From Mageeibacillus sp. UBA1243 (GTDB taxonomy: Bacteria; Bacillota; Clostridia; UBA1212), in contig DBWH01000068.1 of NCBI GenBank assembly GCA_002308595.1, positions 251 to 10,065 on the forward strand: a stretch of DNA of 9,815 bases, in the 5' to 3' direction. Position 1 is the stretch's first letter. The number at the start of each line of letters is the position of its first letter. Made by a program: the position numbers and the translations under genes. Positions 1 to 6,366 of this stretch are shown here, piece after piece. The notes below the pieces were generated by a model, which ran no database searches, was not told the origin of the DNA, and worked only from the letters and a program-made list of their open reading frames with translations.

Positions 1-1
1 C

Positions 2-661
2 ACCGTCTACGACTCCTCAAGCAGCCACGTCATCAAAGTCAACGTCGGCTCCACCAAATCCTTCTCTGTGAGCCTGGTTACCGCCAATATCTCCGCCGCG
101 AGCACCGGCACCTCCCAGATTACCTTCTCAGGCTACGACACCTCGATCATCAGTTTCTCCGGAAATTCCGTCAAGGGCCTCAAGGAAGGCGTCACCGAGG
201 TCACCTGCACCTGCCGCGGCTTTTCAACCCGCTTCAAGGTCATAGTCTACGCCAAGGGCTTCAAATTCAACCAGTCAAACCCCAAGATCAAGTCGGTCAC
301 AGCCGTTCAGGACGAGGTCACCATCTACTCCGCCAAGGCCAACGGCTCAAAGCACAAGGTCCAGATCAGAGGCCTGGTGCAGTTTGTTGACGGCACCTGG
401 GGCGAGGTCTACAACGACGCAACCGCGAGCCACCCCGACTATCCGGCAATGGTTCCCAGCGAAAAATACCCAGTCACCTACACCACCAGCGACCCCTCCG
501 TCGCCACAGTTGACGCAGGCGGCATGATCACCGCTGTCGCCAACGGCACCTGCACCATCACCGCCGTCATCGGCCCCGACAACAACACCTTCCAAATGGT
601 CGTCCACGTCGTGACCCCGCCCGCCGAGCTCAACTGGACCAACACCTCCGCCCAGTGGTAA
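2..661 (+). CDS. BIG2 (bacterial Ig-like) surface protein, C-terminal part
   Basis: The reading frame is open from base 2, so this is the last 219 residues of a longer protein. Two Ig-like units can be seen. The first covers roughly residues 15-85. The second ends near residue 208 and carries the classic BIG2 signature (YTTSDPSVATVD followed by ITAVANGTCTITA, about residues 157-188). The second unit has an insertion with VQFVDGTW before its signature. BIG2 domains are common in secreted and cell-wall adhesins and in enzymes of Gram-positive bacteria, where they act as spacers or binding modules outside the cell. The C-terminus ends in PAELNWTNTSAQW with no LPXTG motif or membrane anchor, so any anchoring or catalytic part must lie upstream of the window. 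The GTG at 68 is internal and not a likely start. Codon use favours C in third positions. The domain call is firm; the role of the whole protein cannot be judged. Confidence 0.85.
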   Translation, partial: TVYDSSSSHVIKVNVGSTKSFSVSLVTANISAASTGTSQITFSGYDTSIISFSGNSVKGLKEGVTEVTCTCRGFSTRFKVIVYAKGFKFNQSNPKIKSVTAVQDEVTIYSAKANGSKHKVQIRGLVQFVDGTWGEVYNDATASHPDYPAMVPSEKYPVTYTTSDPSVATVDAGGMITAVANGTCTITAVIGPDNNTFQMVVHVVTPPAELNWTNTSAQW

Positions 662-678
662 ACTACCTATAAACAGCC

Positions 679-730
679 AAAGACCTTGCGCCTGACCGTC
701 AAGCCGGTCTTAATCAGGCGCAAGGTCTTT
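679..730. terminator. Hairpin terminator, probably bidirectional
   Basis: A perfect 17-bp inverted repeat (AAAGACCTTGCGCCTGA at 679-695, its complement at 714-730) surrounds an 18-nt loop, within which CCG (696-698) and CGG (705-707) can pair further. It begins 17 bases after the stop codon of the Ig-like gene and ends the minus-strand XRE/ImmA operon. The flanking A and T runs are short (CTTTAT on the plus side), so it is a strong hairpin with a weak U-tract. Its right arm also encodes the last codons of the stump cistron at 710-787. Confidence 0.7.
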
Positions 731-787
731 ATCAACCCAAAGAAATGCCGAAATGCAGTCGTTATCAAAGTACAGCAGTTCAGTCAA
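710..787 (-). pseudogene. Stump of a third cistron, PIN-like N-terminus
   Basis: A 25-codon frame starts with TTG at 787, which overlaps the ImmA stop by 8 nt. AGGAGG lies exactly 8 nt upstream (796-801), the same spacing as for the other two starts in this module. The peptide reads (M)TELLYFDNDCISAFLWV and then DKDLAPD and stop. The pattern 'hydrophobic strand, D-N-D, C-I-S-A-F-L-W' resembles the first strand and helix of PIN-like nucleases, which are sometimes encoded just after XRE and ImmA genes. The resemblance stops at the point where the hairpin of 679-730 begins. The reading is that a longer gene lost its 3' part. Alternatives are a genuine short peptide or a chance frame after a useful ribosome site. 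The start signal is convincing; the PIN assignment is from memory of the family pattern and is moderate at best. Confidence 0.5.
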
Positions 788-1535
788 ACACCTCGCCTCC
801 TCCGTCGTCACCGTAAACAATGTCCGGTCTGAAAGCCTGCAGCAATATCTCCTCATATTTACCGACCGATATGAGCGATTTTGAAAGAGCTGCATTGGCC
901 TGTTTGATCATACAGCCGAAAGTGCCGTACCGGTCTTTTTCAGGAGACGGAAGGTACAGTTCCGAGCTATAGCCAAGATATCTCGCAGAGCTTATCACGT
1001 CAGACTTCATATTATCCGCATAGTATTTGCTTATGCATTTCTCGTCAAGGAGCCGAACAAGTATCGCCTGCCTGCTTACCCCGTACTTCTGCTCAAGGTA
1101 AACAACGTCGTCAACATTAATTCTGCCCGTCGCCCTTCTGCTCTCAAGCTCCGCAATATCTTTTTTCAGTGAAAGCGGAGGTATCAGGAAATATGATGCA
1201 AAAATGTCCGCAGAACGCTCGATTTCAGACCCCGATCCGATTTCAGCATAGCAAATCGCGGTCATAGAGCTGTCGTAGTACAAGTGGAAAAGCTCATGGG
1301 CAAGGGAAAAACGTTGGCGGCCTATAGTCATTTTCGAGTTAACGGCAATGAGACTGACGCCCTTTTCCTTGATGCACAAACCGCTGAAATTCTCACTCAT
1401 AGGATAGCGCACTAAAGTGATGCTCTCAATGCTGGCAACAAGCGAAAAAATGTCAATCGTAGAGTTCTCGTTCTCTCCAAACACTCGCCTGAGTTCCTGA
1501 GACTTGAGGAGCAGGTCCATCTTATCGATTTTCAT
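780..1535 (-). CDS. ImmA/IrrE-type zinc metallopeptidase
   Basis: The protein is 251 residues. The zinc-binding HExxH motif is HELFH at residues 80-84. It is followed about 20 residues later by EIERSADIFASYFLIP (residues 104-119), the conserved helix with the third metal ligand (probably E106) of the ImmA/IrrE family (Peptidase_M78). Known members cleave or inactivate a partner XRE repressor: ImmA acts on ImmR of ICEBs1, and IrrE/PprI on DdrO. The ATG at 1535 is chosen because AAGGAGG lies 9 nt upstream, inside the end of the XRE gene; the in-frame ATGs at 1541 and 1556 are too close to it or before it. The gene overlaps the XRE gene by 14 nt, so the pair is co-transcribed and translationally coupled. 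The C-terminus (FRPDIVYGDDGGGEVFD) looks complete. The expected role is cytoplasmic inactivation of the neighbouring repressor when a stress or foreign-DNA signal arrives. Family call firm; target inferred from synteny. Confidence 0.88.
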   Translation of the reverse strand: MKIDKMDLLLKSQELRRVFGENENSTIDIFSLVASIESITLVRYPMSENFSGLCIKEKGVSLIAVNSKMTIGRQRFSLAHELFHLYYDSSMTAICYAEIGSGSEIERSADIFASYFLIPPLSLKKDIAELESRRATGRINVDDVVYLEQKYGVSRQAILVRLLDEKCISKYYADNMKSDVISSARYLGYSSELYLPSPEKDRYGTFGCMIKQANAALSKSLISVGKYEEILLQAFRPDIVYGDDGGGEVFD

Positions 1536-1878
1536 CCGCATTGCCCTCCTTGTCAAGAAGTGATGCCAAAAGCCTGCAATTCAAGGCAATCCTGTTTATA
1601 TCGCTGATGGTAGCCATATCCTTCTCGTTAAGGTCACTCGCGCGAAAAGCAAAAGTGAGCGGCATTTCATTGCTTCCTTCCTCAAAAGCACTGACTCTCA
1701 CGCCAAAAAGCGACGCAAGCCTTTCCGCCAAGTCGCTCGAAAGCGCCCTTTCGTCCTTTTCAACCCTCGCAATCAAGCTCTGGTCAACGCCAAGGAAAAC
1801 CGCAATATTCTTTTGAGTAAAGTTATTGATTTCCCTCAGGAACTTAATGCGTTCGCCGGATATAGTGTTTTTCTTCAT
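1522..1878 (-). CDS. XRE-family transcriptional repressor
   Basis: The protein is 118 residues with a Cro/C1-type helix-turn-helix over about residues 7-57 (ERIKFLREINNFTQKNIAVF, then LGVDQSLIARVEKDERALSS). The C-terminal part contains FAFRASDLNEKDMATISDIN and NRIALNCRLL, typical of XRE regulators encoded with ImmA peptidases. The ATG at 1878 has AGGAGG at 1887-1892 with an 8-nt spacer. The GTG at 1887 overlaps this site and is not used. A consensus-like promoter lies just upstream (1903-1931), and a palindrome matching the operator array of the divergent gene covers its -10/start region. This predicts autoregulation together with repression of the AlbA_2 gene. The gene overlaps the ImmA gene by 14 nt. 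DNA-binding role firm; operator assignment inferred from symmetry and position. Confidence 0.9.
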   Translation of the reverse strand: MKKNTISGERIKFLREINNFTQKNIAVFLGVDQSLIARVEKDERALSSDLAERLASLFGVRVSAFEEGSNEMPLTFAFRASDLNEKDMATISDINRIALNCRLLASLLDKEGNADENR

Positions 1879-1890
1879 TTCAAACACCTC

Positions 1891-1903
1891 CTAAGTGACT
1901 CAA
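1891..1903. promoter_or_regulatory. Operator-like palindrome at the XRE promoter
   Basis: The 13-mer on the minus strand (TTGAGTCACTTAG) matches site 2073-2085 at 10 of 13 positions and keeps the GAGTCACT core. It touches the -10 box (1903-1908), spans the likely transcription start and runs into the ribosome-binding site. A repressor here would block its own operon. It is the most degenerate full-length copy, which would suit weaker autoregulation than at the divergent promoter. Confidence 0.6.
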
Positions 1904-1931
1904 TTATATCAAACATTTGTCATAATATCAA
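1903..1931 (-). promoter_or_regulatory. Promoter of the XRE-ImmA operon
   Basis: On the minus strand TTGATA (1926-1931) and TATAAT (1903-1908) are separated by exactly 17 bp, a near-consensus housekeeping sigma promoter. The start would fall near 1896, only a few bases from the AGGAGG of the XRE gene, giving a very short leader. Confidence 0.8.
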
Positions 1932-1957
1932 GATTGTTGTTGCCAAAATTTATGACA
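1918..1957. repeat. Inverted repeat TGTCATAA flanking the -35 region
   Basis: TGTCATAA (1918-1925) is matched by TTATGACA (1950-1957), with 32 bp between the centres, about three helical turns. The left arm lies in the spacer of the XRE promoter next to its -35 box. It is unlike the GAGTCACT operators, so it could be a site for a different regulator or chance in AT-rich DNA. Confidence 0.35.
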
Positions 1958-2026
1958 TTTTCAATAAACAGCCAATTCCGTCCCGCAGCCGTTCCCGACA
2001 GTGCCGCAGCATATAGTCTTGGCGTG

Positions 2027-2109
2027 TAGAGTGACTCGACGCATTTTTATCGAGTCACTCGATGAAATTTTGTCGAGTCACTTGATATAACTGTTGTCGA
2101 GTGGTAAAA
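2027..2109. promoter_or_regulatory. Phased array of XRE operator-like palindromes
   Basis: Three copies of a 13-bp odd-centred palindrome occur at 2027-2039 (TAGAGTGACTCGA), 2050-2062 (TCGAGTCACTCGA, perfect, extending to 15 bp with flanking A and T) and 2073-2085 (TCGAGTCACTTGA). A half-site follows at 2097-2104 (TCGAGTGG). Centres are at 2033, 2056, 2079 and about 2103, so spacings are 23, 23 and 24 bp, roughly two helical turns. The third copy overlaps the -35 box of the plus-strand promoter and the half-site abuts its -10 box. Related DNA covers the XRE promoter, so the XRE protein is the natural ligand. Regular spacing suggests cooperative binding on one face of the helix. The pattern is direct observation; the ligand is inference. 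Confidence 0.8.
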
Positions 2110-2110
2110 T
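2082..2110 (+). promoter_or_regulatory. Promoter of the AlbA_2-ATPase gene
   Basis: TTGATA (2082-2087) and TAAAAT (2105-2110) are spaced 17 bp apart, close to the housekeeping consensus. The start would be near 2117, giving a leader of about 25 nt. Palindrome 2073-2085 overlaps the -35 box and a half-site lies in the spacer, so repression by steric block is expected. Confidence 0.8.
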
Positions 2111-2127
2111 ATGAGTGAAATTTCATC

Positions 2128-2133
2128 AGGAGG
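2128..2133 (+). promoter_or_regulatory. Ribosome-binding site that selects a TTG start
   Basis: AGGAGG with an 8-nt spacer points to the TTG at 2142. The upstream in-frame GTG at 2115 has no such site and would lie at or before the predicted transcription start, so it is rejected. Confidence 0.8.
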
Positions 2134-2141
2134 CGGTTACA

Positions 2142-3605
2142 TTGGCTATACCGATCAACATTAACGATCTCATTAATCACACAATTGTCGAGTCATCCAG
2201 GATTGAGTTCAAGGCCGACTGGAACCCGGAAGCGATTCTTCACACAATCTGTGCATTCGCCAATGACATTGACAATACCGGCGGCGGCTACATTATCGTC
2301 GGCGTAGAAGAGAAAGACGGCTCCCCTGTTTTCCCTATTAAAGGAATCGAGCAGAGCCGTATTGACGGTATCGAAAAGAAGCTGCGCGAGTACTGCCACT
2401 ACATTGAACCTTTTTATCAGCCGGTCGCAGAGCCCTTCCTCTATGAAGGTAAATATGTTTTCGTTATTTGGGTGTCAGGCGGCTTTTCGAGGCCATACAA
2501 GGCTTCTGTGTCGCTCTCTGAGGCACGTTCAGACAAGCGCTACTATATAAGGAAGGCAAGCAGCACTGTGATCGCAACGCCTGAAGAAGAGAAACAGCTC
2601 TATTACGTTTCGTCTGATGTTCCTTTTGATGACAGAGCAAACCTTGCGGCTGATATTGAGGACCTTGACCTTGGCCTTATAAGGGAACACCTGAAGAAGA
2701 TTGGCAGCAACCTTTACGCTTATTCGCTTAATCAGGATTTGAATCACCTCGCAGAGGATCTTCAGATTGTTTCGGGGCCGCTTGAGTATCGCAAGCCTAA
2801 GAACGTGGGTCTTCTGATGTTCTCGGAGCACCCTGAGAAGTATTTCAGATATGCAAGGATTGAGGTTGTGGACATGCCTGACCCTACCGGCACGAATATG
2901 ACCGAGAAGATATTCACGGGTCCAATCCAGCGACAACTGATCGACGCCCTGCTCTACATCAAGAACTACGCTCTCAAGGAAATCGTGATTAAAGACAAGA
3001 ACAAGGCAGAAGCCGAGCGCATCATGAACTATCCTTACGCAGCTGTTGAGGAAATTCTCACCAACGCGGTGTATCACAGGTCCTACCAGATCAACGAGCC
3101 TATAACTGTGCGTATAACGCCAATGGCAATCGAAATCACAAGCTTCCCCGGCTTCGACAGAAGCATTACAGATGAACGAATCAAGGCCCTTGACATTCGC
3201 TCGATGGTTTACAGGAACAGAAGGATTGGCGATTTTTTGAAAGAGCTCGGGCTCACAGAAGGACGCAACACCGGCTTTCCAACAGCTTTCAGCGCGCTCC
3301 GTGACAACGGCTCAGACATGCCCTCTTTCGAGATGGACCCCGACCGCGGATATCTCACGGTTAAGATACCGGTTCACCCGATTTTCCTCCCCAAGACGAA
3401 TCTGCGCGACATCGAATACGAAAACAAGATTCTCGCCGTTCTTGAAAACAAAGGGCTTAGCCTGACCGAGATTTCCGAGGAAATGGGCTACAAAGGCATC
3501 ACTCAAAAGCTCAGGTCTTCGGTTGAAGCACTCTGCCGCGCAGGGTCTATCGAACGGGCAATGATAAGCGACACACGCCTTGGCTACAGGATCAAGCACC
3601 GCTGA
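2142..3605 (+). CDS. Schlafen AlbA_2 / GHKL-ATPase / winged-helix protein
   Basis: The protein is 487 residues from the TTG at 2142 (start residues MAIPININDLIN fit the family). The AlbA_2 (Schlafen-type) domain covers about residues 15-150, with VESSRIEFKADWNP near its start and the glycine-rich turn TGGGYIIVGVEE at 46-57. A C-terminal HATPase_c_4 domain follows: the N-box is EEILTNAVYHRSY (303-315), the second glycine motif TSFPGF (333-338) and the G-box GRNTG (374-378). A winged helix occupies about 423-475 (ENKILAVLENKGLSLTEISE and onward). This is the COG2865 architecture, usually annotated as a putative transcriptional regulator or ATP-binding protein; related proteins occur in many accessory regions. 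Biochemical function is not established for this type, and AlbA_2 domains bind nucleic acid or, in animal Schlafens, cut tRNA. It stands alone on the plus strand under a heavily operator-covered promoter, divergent from the XRE-ImmA pair, which suggests that it is a silenced effector released on induction. Architecture firm, role inferred. Confidence 0.88.
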   Translation: MAIPININDLINHTIVESSRIEFKADWNPEAILHTICAFANDIDNTGGGYIIVGVEEKDGSPVFPIKGIEQSRIDGIEKKLREYCHYIEPFYQPVAEPFLYEGKYVFVIWVSGGFSRPYKASVSLSEARSDKRYYIRKASSTVIATPEEEKQLYYVSSDVPFDDRANLAADIEDLDLGLIREHLKKIGSNLYAYSLNQDLNHLAEDLQIVSGPLEYRKPKNVGLLMFSEHPEKYFRYARIEVVDMPDPTGTNMTEKIFTGPIQRQLIDALLYIKNYALKEIVIKDKNKAEAERIMNYPYAAVEEILTNAVYHRSYQINEPITVRITPMAIEITSFPGFDRSITDERIKALDIRSMVYRNRRIGDFLKELGLTEGRNTGFPTAFSALRDNGSDMPSFEMDPDRGYLTVKIPVHPIFLPKTNLRDIEYENKILAVLENKGLSLTEISEEMGYKGITQKLRSSVEALCRAGSIERAMISDTRLGYRIKHR

Positions 3606-3630
3606 AATAATCGCAATAATACTCACACAT

Positions 3631-3691
3631 AAAAAAAGCTTGCACGGAAACCGCCAATGAAAACCGGCCAATCCGTGCAAGTTATTTTTTT
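3631..3691. terminator. Bidirectional intrinsic terminator
   Basis: A 10-bp perfect stem (CTTGCACGGA at 3639-3648, TCCGTGCAAG at 3672-3681), extendable to 12 bp with one wobble, is flanked by seven A on the left (3631-3637) and TTATTTTTTT on the right. Read from either strand the stem is followed by a U-run, so it serves both converging genes: the AlbA_2 gene (stop at 3605) and the EAL gene (stop at 3735). Confidence 0.92.
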
Positions 3692-3734
3692 GTTGCTGTT
3701 TTAGGTAAAAACGCTTGGCGATAAGGCTAAAGTC

Positions 3735-6113
3735 TCAGTCTGCCGCAGCAGTGGTTTCAGCTTTTTCCGTTTTAGGCGGTTCAAGCACTCGCTTCTGCGG
3801 GAACGTCTGAGCCTGCGTCTGAGCTTCAATGCGCTCGTGCTCCTGCAGGTACTTGATGTATTCAGTGAGCGACAGCGGCTTGGAGTAGTAGTAACCCTGG
3901 ACAACCTGGCATCCGAGGCCCTTTAAGAGCTTGATTTCTTCCTCGTTTTCGACGCCCTCCTGGGTGACCTTCATGTGGAGCTCGCGGCCCAGCTTGATGA
4001 TGCTGGAGAGAACCTTGAGGTCGCGCTCCCTCGAGAAGCCTTCCTTAATGAAGAAGCCGTCGAGCTTGATTTCATCCATCGGCAGCTCCTTGAGGATACT
4101 GTAGGACGAGAAGCCGGAGCCGAAGTCGTCAATGGAGCACTTGAAGCCGTTCTGGTGGAGACGGGCAACGATCTCGCGCAGCATGTCGTAGTCCTCGTAA
4201 GCGAAGCTCTCGGTGAACTCAATCGTGAGGAAGCCGTCGTCGATGTTGTGGGCGTTCTTCATATTCACGTAGAACTCGACGAAGTCCTTGTCGGAGGCCG
4301 TGATACGCGACGCATTGACTGAGATCGGGTAGAGAGGGAGGCCGTGCTCCTTGGCGTCTTCGATGTAGAGGCAGACCTGCTCCATGATGTAGTGGTCGAG
4401 TTTGATGATGAACCTGTTGGCTTCAAAGAGCGGCAGGAAAACGCCCGGCTGCATGTATTCGTTCAGGTCAGGGTTGAACCAGCGTACGAGCGCCTCGGCA
4501 CCGTCAACGCGATTCTCGAGGATGTTGTGCTTCGCCTGGTAGAAGACCTTGAAGTCGTGGTTTTCGAGCGCCTTGTCCATGTGGACCTCGATGAACTCGT
4601 TCTGAATGGAGCTTGAGTGCAGGAGCTCGTTGTAGAGTCTGAAGACGCTGAAGTCGTAGGGGTATTTGGTGGCTTTTTCGGCCTCATTGGCAAGGTCGAC
4701 CATCTTTTCGGTGCTCTCGGTAAGCTTGCGGTTCGTGGTGTAGATACCGCCGGAGAGAACGACCTGGACGTTGCCGGAGAGCTGCGACTGGTGCTGAGAA
4801 GCGATTGCAACTATGTTGGATAGGCGCTTCTCGACGTCCTCGAGCTCCCTGTAGTGGAGAAGCAGGAGGAATCTGCCGTGGCCCGCGTAGCCGTATGTCT
4901 CGTCAAGGGCAAGGTTTTTGCTGAAAATGACGAGCAGTCGCTTCAGAATCTGAATCATCTGCGGTCTGCCGATCTGCTCAACCACGTACTGATAGTGCTT
5001 GATTTCGACCGAAATGACCGCGAAGTTTGTTCCTTTGTTGCGGTTTATGATTTCCTGGGCAACCAGTTCGAACTTGTACCTTGTCGGGCAGCCGAGTTCG
5101 AGGTTGACCTCGTTGATGGATGCGATTTTTGACCTTGTCCTGATTGTGTGGATGATGACGAAAATGACTACGCCAAGGACACAGATGAAGAATATCAGGA
5201 ACTCGCCCATGACCGCATTGACGACAACGTAGTCGGAACTGTTGACAACGTCCGCACGGTAGTAGCCTACGACCGCGAAGGATGCATTGTCGTTGTCGTG
5301 GATGCCCGTGACGCTGACGATGCACTTGTTGCCGCCAACTTTGCACGAATACACTCCCGACGTGCCCTCAAGCACGTTCTTTTCGACCTGGTCAATGATA
5401 TCCTTGTCGTTAATCTCGTCGCGCAGGATGTTGAAAACGTTGCCGTAAGGGTCGTTGAACTTCTCGGTTGCGTAGAGCGTATCAAGAATGTTTCCGACCG
5501 AAGACGTGACAACGTGGAAAAGCGAAAGCTTGTAGTCGTCGCGGTCCCTCGTGAGCGAGCTCGTAACGACAGGCGTCACAGGGTAGAACACCACGATTGA
5601 ATCCGCGTACTCAAAATCGTCCGGCAGCGGCACGAAGTAGCAGGCAACGCTCAGACTGAAGTGGTTGTCGTCGATGACGCCAACGCAAGTCAGCACGTCG
5701 TCCTCCACAGCCTTCTTGACCTCCGGAGCCTCGATGTCCATATCAAACTCCAGACCGTCGCTGCTGTACTCTACGCCGTCCTTGAAGTACCTGACGAACT
5801 TGATGTCGCCGTAGCGGATACTGTCAAGGGATCTGCTGTGAAACGTTACGTCAAACTCTTCCTTGTTCTTGTACGAGCGGGCCGTGATGTCACTGCCAAG
5901 GGCACTGGCCTTGACCTTGTACGAGTTGAGACCGTTTATAACGTCACCGGAAGTCGTCTTTACGAACTGTGCGGCACTGGTTTTAGCCTCATCTTCAATG
6001 ATTTTTGAAAATGAGGCGATCATAGCGCACGTACTTCCGATCATCAAAAGACAGAGCAGAAGAATCACTAAAAGAAAATAGTTCTTAATTTTCAGTTTTT
6101 GCTTTTTTTTCAT
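3735..6113 (-). CDS. Membrane c-di-GMP phosphodiesterase, degenerate GGDEF plus EAL
   Basis: The protein is 792 residues. A basic N-terminus and membrane helix (about 11-35), an extracytoplasmic sensor region of about 260 residues (36-298), a second helix (about 301-322), a GGDEF domain (about 335-490) and an EAL domain (about 505-760) follow in order. In the GGDEF domain the signature is replaced by YAGHGRF (409-415), so cyclase activity is not expected; it may sense GTP or only fold. The EAL domain keeps its key residues: E540-A-L, N600, E632, D662-D663, K683, D685, E719 and Q739. Hydrolysis of c-di-GMP to pGpG at the membrane is therefore predicted. The tail after residue 760 is low-complexity (rich in Q, T, E, A). 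The ATG at 6113 has GGAG 5 nt upstream. It is the last cistron of the operon, 19 nt after the small coiled-coil gene, and ends at the bidirectional terminator. The sensor domain looks Cache-like but I cannot confirm it. Confidence 0.92.
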   Translation of the reverse strand: MKKKQKLKIKNYFLLVILLLCLLMIGSTCAMIASFSKIIEDEAKTSAAQFVKTTSGDVINGLNSYKVKASALGSDITARSYKNKEEFDVTFHSRSLDSIRYGDIKFVRYFKDGVEYSSDGLEFDMDIEAPEVKKAVEDDVLTCVGVIDDNHFSLSVACYFVPLPDDFEYADSIVVFYPVTPVVTSSLTRDRDDYKLSLFHVVTSSVGNILDTLYATEKFNDPYGNVFNILRDEINDKDIIDQVEKNVLEGTSGVYSCKVGGNKCIVSVTGIHDNDNASFAVVGYYRADVVNSSDYVVVNAVMGEFLIFFICVLGVVIFVIIHTIRTRSKIASINEVNLELGCPTRYKFELVAQEIINRNKGTNFAVISVEIKHYQYVVEQIGRPQMIQILKRLLVIFSKNLALDETYGYAGHGRFLLLLHYRELEDVEKRLSNIVAIASQHQSQLSGNVQVVLSGGIYTTNRKLTESTEKMVDLANEAEKATKYPYDFSVFRLYNELLHSSSIQNEFIEVHMDKALENHDFKVFYQAKHNILENRVDGAEALVRWFNPDLNEYMQPGVFLPLFEANRFIIKLDHYIMEQVCLYIEDAKEHGLPLYPISVNASRITASDKDFVEFYVNMKNAHNIDDGFLTIEFTESFAYEDYDMLREIVARLHQNGFKCSIDDFGSGFSSYSILKELPMDEIKLDGFFIKEGFSRERDLKVLSSIIKLGRELHMKVTQEGVENEEEIKLLKGLGCQVVQGYYYSKPLSLTEYIKYLQEHERIEAQTQAQTFPQKRVLEPPKTEKAETTAAAD

Positions 6114-6132
6114 GACTGCTCCAGCCGGGAGA

Positions 6133-6366
6133 TCACTTGTTGTTTAACTCTTCAAGCTCGTTCTGCAACCTCTTCAGGTTGTCTCTCTCGGCATCGATCT
6201 TCTCGGTAAACTGGTTGAAATAATCAACGTCTTCATCGTTGGGCTGCGTGTTCTTCAAGATAGCCTCAACAAGGGCTGCCTGTGAACGGACACGCTTCTG
6301 CTCAAGGAAGTTGATGCGTTCAATACTCTTTTTGATTTCCTTCTTAAGCTTGGATTTTTCAAACAT
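6133..6366 (-). CDS. Small coiled-coil protein, 77 residues, unknown function
   Basis: The protein is almost wholly helical and charged. Two coiled-coil segments can be seen (about residues 4-37 and 48-76), separated by KNTQPNDED. There is no signal peptide, membrane helix or cysteine, so it should be cytoplasmic. AGGAGG lies 6 nt before the ATG at 6366, encoded within the last codons (DEEE) of the signal peptidase gene, and the two genes overlap by 8 nt. This tight coupling, together with the coiled coil at the C-terminus of that peptidase, suggests that they may bind one another. I do not recognise a family. Confidence 0.8.
   Translation of the reverse strand: MFEKSKLKKEIKKSIERINFLEQKRVRSQAALVEAILKNTQPNDEDVDYFNQFTEKIDAERDNLKRLQNELEELNNK

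Noticed and set aside
1813..2016. Plus-strand 67-residue frame across the XRE promoter
   Set aside because: It overlaps the 5' end of the XRE gene and its regulatory region, and has no ribosome site.
2027..2109. 23-bp repeats as replication iterons
   Set aside because: There is no replication initiator gene or AT-rich origin beside them, and they overlap a promoter next to a repressor gene, which fits operators better.
2115..2141. Upstream GTG start of the AlbA_2 gene
   Set aside because: It has no ribosome site and lies at or before the predicted transcription start, whereas the TTG at 2142 has AGGAGG at 8 nt.
2529..3077. 182-residue minus-strand frame within the AlbA_2 gene
   Set aside because: It is antisense to a clear coding gene and has no recognisable motif.
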